Below are positions 60,686 through 64,000 of a stretch of 64,000 bases of DNA, piece after piece. The notes under the pieces were generated by a model that saw nothing but the letters and a program-made list of their open reading frames with translations, was not told where the DNA came from and did no database searches. The translations under genes were made by a program, and so were the position numbers. The stretch's first letter is position 1; each line of letters begins with the position of its first letter. Source of the DNA: Gaiellales bacterium (GTDB lineage: Bacteria > Actinomycetota > Thermoleophilia > Gaiellales > JAICJC01); the NCBI GenBank assembly GCA_036403155.1, contig DASWRM010000037.1:62001-126000 (forward strand). Reading direction: 5' to 3'.

Positions 60686-61794
60686 GGCTCGTCGATGCCC
60701 GGCACGGCGGCGCGCAGCATGTCGTGAAACGCGAGCACCCCGTTCTCGTTGCGGTTCAGCACGCCGCGCTCGTAGGTCCGCGACTCGAGTCCCAGCTGCA
60801 CCTGGTCGCACAGCTCGACGTCCTCGTCCATCACCTTCTTGTTGAACCGCCAGTTGACCGCGCGCACCAAACGGTCGCGGATCGCGCCGGAGCCGGTGTG
60901 GTACACCCGCGCCTCCGTCCTGGTCCGCCGCAGCCCGTCGGGGAACAGCTGCCACGTGTCGATCTGGTCGGGATAGATGTCGATGAACGTACACGGCCAC
61001 AGGTGCACGTACGTCCACGAGCCCTGCAGCTCCTCGGGGAAGCCCGGCATCGGCCGCAGAAGCTTCTGGTACAGCCGCTCCTGGTAGTGCCGGGACTGCT
61101 TCTCCCGGAACGGCCCGTCGATCCAGGTGTGGTGCTTCGCCGGATGCGCCAGGTAGCGCTTGTAGTCCAGCATCCGCAGCAGGCCCGGATGGCCGACCGG
61201 GATGTGGTACCCCTCGAGGTAGTTGTCCGCGATCACCTTCCAGTTGTGGTCGTACGCGGCGGGGTGCCGCTCGCTGGCCTGCAGTTCCGCGAGGCGCAGG
61301 CGCCCGAGCTTCTCCGCGAGGTCCCCGAAGTAGGCGTCCAGCGGCTCCGTCTCCTCGCTCATGCAGACGAACACGAGCCCGCACAGCTCGCCGACCCGGA
61401 ACTGCGGCAGCTTGACCGCCTCCCGGTCCAGGTTCTCGAAGCCCCGCGCCTCAGGCACCGCCGCGAGCTGCCCGTCGTGCCGGTACGTCCAGCCGTGGTA
61501 CGGGCAGCGCAGCACCTTCGGGCACGCCCCCTCGCCGCTCAGGATCCGCGCGGCGCGGTGACGGCAGACGTTCGAGAGCGCACGCAACTGGCCGTCGCTG
61601 TCTCGGAGGATCGCAACCGGCTCGCCGGCAATCGTCGTCGTCCAGTACCGGCCGGGCTCCGACACGTCGCTGACGTGGCAGGCGAAGTTCCACGCCTTCA
61701 GGAACACCTCGCGCATCTCGGTCTCGTAGATCTCCGGCGACGTGTACGCCCGCGCCGGCAAGGTCTTGCCCCTCGTGTCGCCAACCACGCTCAT
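60682..61794 (-). CDS. Rieske non-haem iron oxygenase, alpha subunit
   Basis: 370 aa. Rieske centre: NVCRHRAARIL and CPYHGWTYRHDGQ (C-x-H, C-x2-H). Mononuclear iron site: VIADNYLEGYHIPVGHPG. The layout resembles ring-hydroxylating and quaternary-amine (betaine/carnitine-type) oxygenases; no reductase or beta subunit is near, so it may borrow the ferredoxin reductase elsewhere. ATG 61792-61794 overlaps the TetR stop (ATGA). Confidence 0.9.
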   Translation of the reverse strand: MSVVGDTRGKTLPARAYTSPEIYETEMREVFLKAWNFACHVSDVSEPGRYWTTTIAGEPVAILRDSDGQLRALSNVCRHRAARILSGEGACPKVLRCPYHGWTYRHDGQLAAVPEARGFENLDREAVKLPQFRVGELCGLVFVCMSEETEPLDAYFGDLAEKLGRLRLAELQASERHPAAYDHNWKVIADNYLEGYHIPVGHPGLLRMLDYKRYLAHPAKHHTWIDGPFREKQSRHYQERLYQKLLRPMPGFPEELQGSWTYVHLWPCTFIDIYPDQIDTWQLFPDGLRRTRTEARVYHTGSGAIRDRLVRAVNWRFNKKVMDEDVELCDQVQLGLESRTYERGVLNRNENGVLAFHDMLRAAVPGIDEP

Positions 61795-62387
61795 ACCGTG
61801 CTCCTTGCGATCAGTGGAATTCCAAGCTCGTTCGTCAGGGCACCGAGGATCAGGTCGGCCGCCCGCTCGTGGGTCGTCACGCCCGACAGGATCTGCAGGC
61901 CGAGCCCGTCGACCAGCGCCGCCAGCCGCTGCGTGGCGTCGGCGACCGGTACCTCGAGCCGCACCGACCCCTCGTCGCGCGCTTGCTCGATCAGCCCCTG
62001 GATCTGCTCGATCCACGTCGTCGAGGAGCGCCGCACGCTGGCCGCGAGCCGCTCGTCGAAGATGGAGCTGCGCCACATCTCGACCCACAGCACCCAGTCG
62101 TCGCGGAAGACGGCGTCCGCGCCCGCGTAGATCAGCAGCAGCCGCCTGAGCCGGTCGACCGCGCTGGGGATGTCCGCGATCGCCTCCTCCGCCGCCTCGT
62201 CCGCCTTGACGTCGGCATGCTCGAACGCCTGCATCAGCAGGTCGGCGCGCGTGTCGAAGTAGTAGTGCAGCAGCGCGCTGGACACGCCCGCCTCGCGGGC
62301 GACGGTGCCCATGCGAAGGCCGTCCGCGCCCTCGCGGGCGATGACACGGCAGGTTGCGTCGAGGATCTCGGTCTTGCGGTCGGCCAT
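61791..62387 (-). CDS. TetR-family regulator of the Rieske operon
   Basis: 198 aa. The N-terminal helix-turn-helix LRMGTVAREAGVSSALLHYY is typical, with a BetI-like C-terminal part (WVLWVEMWRSSIFDERLA). ATG 62385-62387 lies 9 bp from a perfect 20-bp palindrome. It probably represses its own operon until a ligand related to the oxygenase substrate binds. Confidence 0.9.
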   Translation of the reverse strand: MADRKTEILDATCRVIAREGADGLRMGTVAREAGVSSALLHYYFDTRADLLMQAFEHADVKADEAAEEAIADIPSAVDRLRRLLLIYAGADAVFRDDWVLWVEMWRSSIFDERLAASVRRSSTTWIEQIQGLIEQARDEGSVRLEVPVADATQRLAALVDGLGLQILSGVTTHERAADLILGALTNELGIPLIARSTV

Positions 62388-62396
62388 GGCGCGCGA

Positions 62397-62416
62397 CTGA
62401 CTGACTAGTCAGTCAG
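62397..62416. promoter_or_regulatory. Perfect 20-bp palindromic operator for the TetR regulator
   Basis: CTGACTGACTAGTCAGTCAG is identical to its reverse complement. It lies just upstream of the tetR start and fits the operator symmetry of TetR dimers, including the TGACTGACTAG half often seen in this family. Confidence 0.8.
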
Positions 62417-62470
62417 AGGCCCAGCATAGCGGACGAGGCGGCCCGCGTGAAGGCCTTACACCAGGCGCCG

Positions 62471-63142
62471 TTACTCCGTGCTGGCCGCTTCCGCGTCGCC
62501 CTCGAGCTTCTCGGCGGGGAGCACGTACAGGAACGTGGCCGCTGCCGCGGCGGCGCCGAGCAGCTCCGCGATCACGTAGATCCAGATGTTGCTCCACTCG
62601 AACAGGCCCGTGACCATGCCGCCGACGGCGATCGCCGGGTTGAACACCCCACCGGAGATACCACCGACCGCGAAGGCGCCGGCCACCACGGTGAACCCGA
62701 TCGCCAGTCCGTAGAAGGAGTTGCCGAGCGTGCCCCGGGCGGTGGCAACGTGCAGGACCACCCACGCGAGTGCGAACGTGAACAGGAACTCGGCGACCAG
62801 CATCTTTCCCGAGCTCGCGACCGGAGCGGCCGACTCACGCCCGCCGACCCAGCGGACGACGAGGCCCGCGAGCGCGGCCGCTATCACCTGCGTGGCCGCG
62901 TAGGCCGCCCATTCGACGGGCGCCATCCTGCCTCGCACCAGCACCGCGGTGCTCACCGCGGGGTTGTAGTGCCCGCCGGAGACGTGACCGCCCGCGAACA
63001 CCATCACCATCAGCACTGCGCCGATCGCAAGCGGCGCCAGCGCGCCGGCGCCGGCCTTGTTGGTGACCATGCCAACGGTGAACATGAAGATGAACATTCC
63101 GATGAACTCGACGACGAGCTTGCGGTCAAGCGGATAGGTCAT
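62471..63142 (-). CDS. Aquaporin/MIP-family channel
   Basis: 223 aa, six helices. Both NPA boxes are present: GHVSGGHYNPAVSTAV near residue 60 and GISGGVFNPAIAVGG near 175, set in inverted repeats. VEFIGMFIFMFTVG is the usual helix 1. Water or small neutral solutes such as glycerol can pass; selectivity residues not resolved. GGAGGA precedes ATG 63140-63142. Confidence 0.93.
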   Translation of the reverse strand: MTYPLDRKLVVEFIGMFIFMFTVGMVTNKAGAGALAPLAIGAVLMVMVFAGGHVSGGHYNPAVSTAVLVRGRMAPVEWAAYAATQVIAAALAGLVVRWVGGRESAAPVASSGKMLVAEFLFTFALAWVVLHVATARGTLGNSFYGLAIGFTVVAGAFAVGGISGGVFNPAIAVGGMVTGLFEWSNIWIYVIAELLGAAAAAATFLYVLPAEKLEGDAEAASTE

Positions 63143-63255
63143 GGTGGTCCTCCCACACGGTGCCAGTACGGCCGCAGCGGTTCGGCGGTGGCGCCACCCT
63201 AGCGTTCGCCCCGGTCGGCAGGACTTCCCGAGCCGCCCGCGAATTGGTGCTGTCC

Positions 63256-64000
63256 ATGCGTCGATTCCGACAGCTGCTCCTGCTTGCCCCGGCGGCGCTC
63301 GCGCTGGCAGGGCCGTCCTCGGCCCAGGCCGCGGGGCGCTACACCGTTCGCTGGGGCGATACGCTGACCTGGATCGCCCAGGCGCACCACGTGTCCCTCC
63401 AGCGGCTGGCACGGACGAACGGCATCGACCCGCTCGGGATCCTGGTCGAAGGCACCGTCCTGCGCATCCCCGGCCACCACGCGATGGAGACGCACGCCGA
63501 CGTCCTGCGCCGTGCACACGGGCGCCGCATCACCGTCGAGTGGGGCGACACGTTGAGCGGGATCGCCGCGCGGTACGGCACGACGTTCACCCACCTTGCC
63601 GAGATGAACGGGCTCGACCCGAACGGCGTGCTGCTGGCCGGCTCGACGCTGGTCGTGCCGCGCGGCCATGCGGCCGCGGCCGCGCCGCCGGCGAGCGCCG
63701 GATCGGCCGGCTTCGACGCCCAGCGCTCCATCGACCGCTGGTCGGCCCACTACGGCGTCGACCCGCACCTCGCGCGCGCGGTCGCCTGGATGGAGTCCGG
63801 CTACCACACGGGCGTCGTCTCGCCGGTCGGCGCCTGGGGTGTGATGCAGATCATGCCCGACACGTGGCGCTTCGTGGAGCGTTTGATCGGCCATCCGGTC
63901 GCGCGCACGCCGGACGGCAACGTCCGCATCGGCGTCGCCTACCTCCACCACCTGCTGAACGCCTTCGGCGGCAGCGAGCGCCTGGCTCTGGCCGCGTACT
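63256..64000 (+). CDS. Secreted LysM/lytic transglycosylase (3' end beyond window)
   Basis: 248 codons are visible and the frame is still open at the window edge. A signal peptide (MRRFRQLLLLAPAALALAG, ending SSAQA) is followed by two LysM domains (YTVRWGDTLTWIAQAH and ITVEWGDTLSGIAARYGTT) that bind peptidoglycan. An Ala/Pro linker leads to a transglycosylase SLT domain with the catalytic Glu in AWMESGYHTGVVS and GAWGVMQIMPDTW. It cleaves glycan strands outside the cell. ATG 63256. Confidence 0.9.
   Translation, partial: MRRFRQLLLLAPAALALAGPSSAQAAGRYTVRWGDTLTWIAQAHHVSLQRLARTNGIDPLGILVEGTVLRIPGHHAMETHADVLRRAHGRRITVEWGDTLSGIAARYGTTFTHLAEMNGLDPNGVLLAGSTLVVPRGHAAAAAPPASAGSAGFDAQRSIDRWSAHYGVDPHLARAVAWMESGYHTGVVSPVGAWGVMQIMPDTWRFVERLIGHPVARTPDGNVRIGVAYLHHLLNAFGGSERLALAAY

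Overview
The window reads as chromosomal DNA of a very GC-rich actinobacterium. I infer class Thermoleophilia (Solirubrobacterales or Gaiellales-like), but no rRNA or typing marker is present, so this is a guess from gene style. Evidence for Actinomycetota: a CGAAC-N4-GTTCG SOS operator, the CBS-less IMP dehydrogenase paralogue GuaB3 beside guaA, many GTG/TTG starts, ATGA/GTGA start-stop overlaps, and at least 15 transcription units whose start codon lies exactly 6-7 nt after a TANNNT -10 box, which implies widespread leaderless mRNAs. I saw no tRNA, rRNA, CRISPR array, phage or plasmid module.

1-24.5 kb is mostly housekeeping: start of rplM; a degenerate HD-GYP protein; an XdhC-like protein; guaA/guaB3 and a PfkB kinase; pyrF joined to a DnaQ-exonuclease/GIY-YIG fusion behind an SOS box; HU with a clear promoter and terminator; a roadblock - small membrane protein - pyrE operon; murI-rph-rdgB-phosphotransferase; a SIS/glutamine-amidotransferase pair; GST and cupin genes on divergent promoters; and a DDAH-like/M20 peptidase pair. 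24.5-32 kb holds transporters, an acetyltransferase behind a 12-codon leader ORF, a GH4 enzyme, an AlkA-like glycosylase and an LCP-like envelope protein.

32.3-45.3 kb is a sugar island: a ROK regulator, lipoprotein ABC importer (binding protein, two permeases, MsmX-type ATPase), two BadF/GlcNAc-kinase-type kinases, a GH4 glycosidase, a GlmS-like SIS protein, a polysaccharide deacetylase, a Gfo/Idh/MocA oxidoreductase and a DegT aminotransferase. Two promoters 2.7 kb apart share a 21-bp operator-like sequence, which ties the island into one probable regulon for an amino-sugar (or aminocyclitol) glycoside.

45.3-64 kb: an orphan response regulator, proline dehydrogenase and UbiA prenyltransferase; a phosphodiester-glycosidase-like protein; a two-component system divergent from a redox operon (two small exported proteins, ApbE flavin transferase, a ferric-reductase-like membrane protein, ferredoxin, ferredoxin reductase); xseA/xseB; a REP-associated tyrosine transposase next to a cluster of short repeats whose relatives lie 34 kb away; a TetR-Rieske-acyl-CoA dehydrogenase operon with a perfect 20-bp palindrome; an aquaporin; and the start of a LysM/lytic transglycosylase gene cut by the window end.
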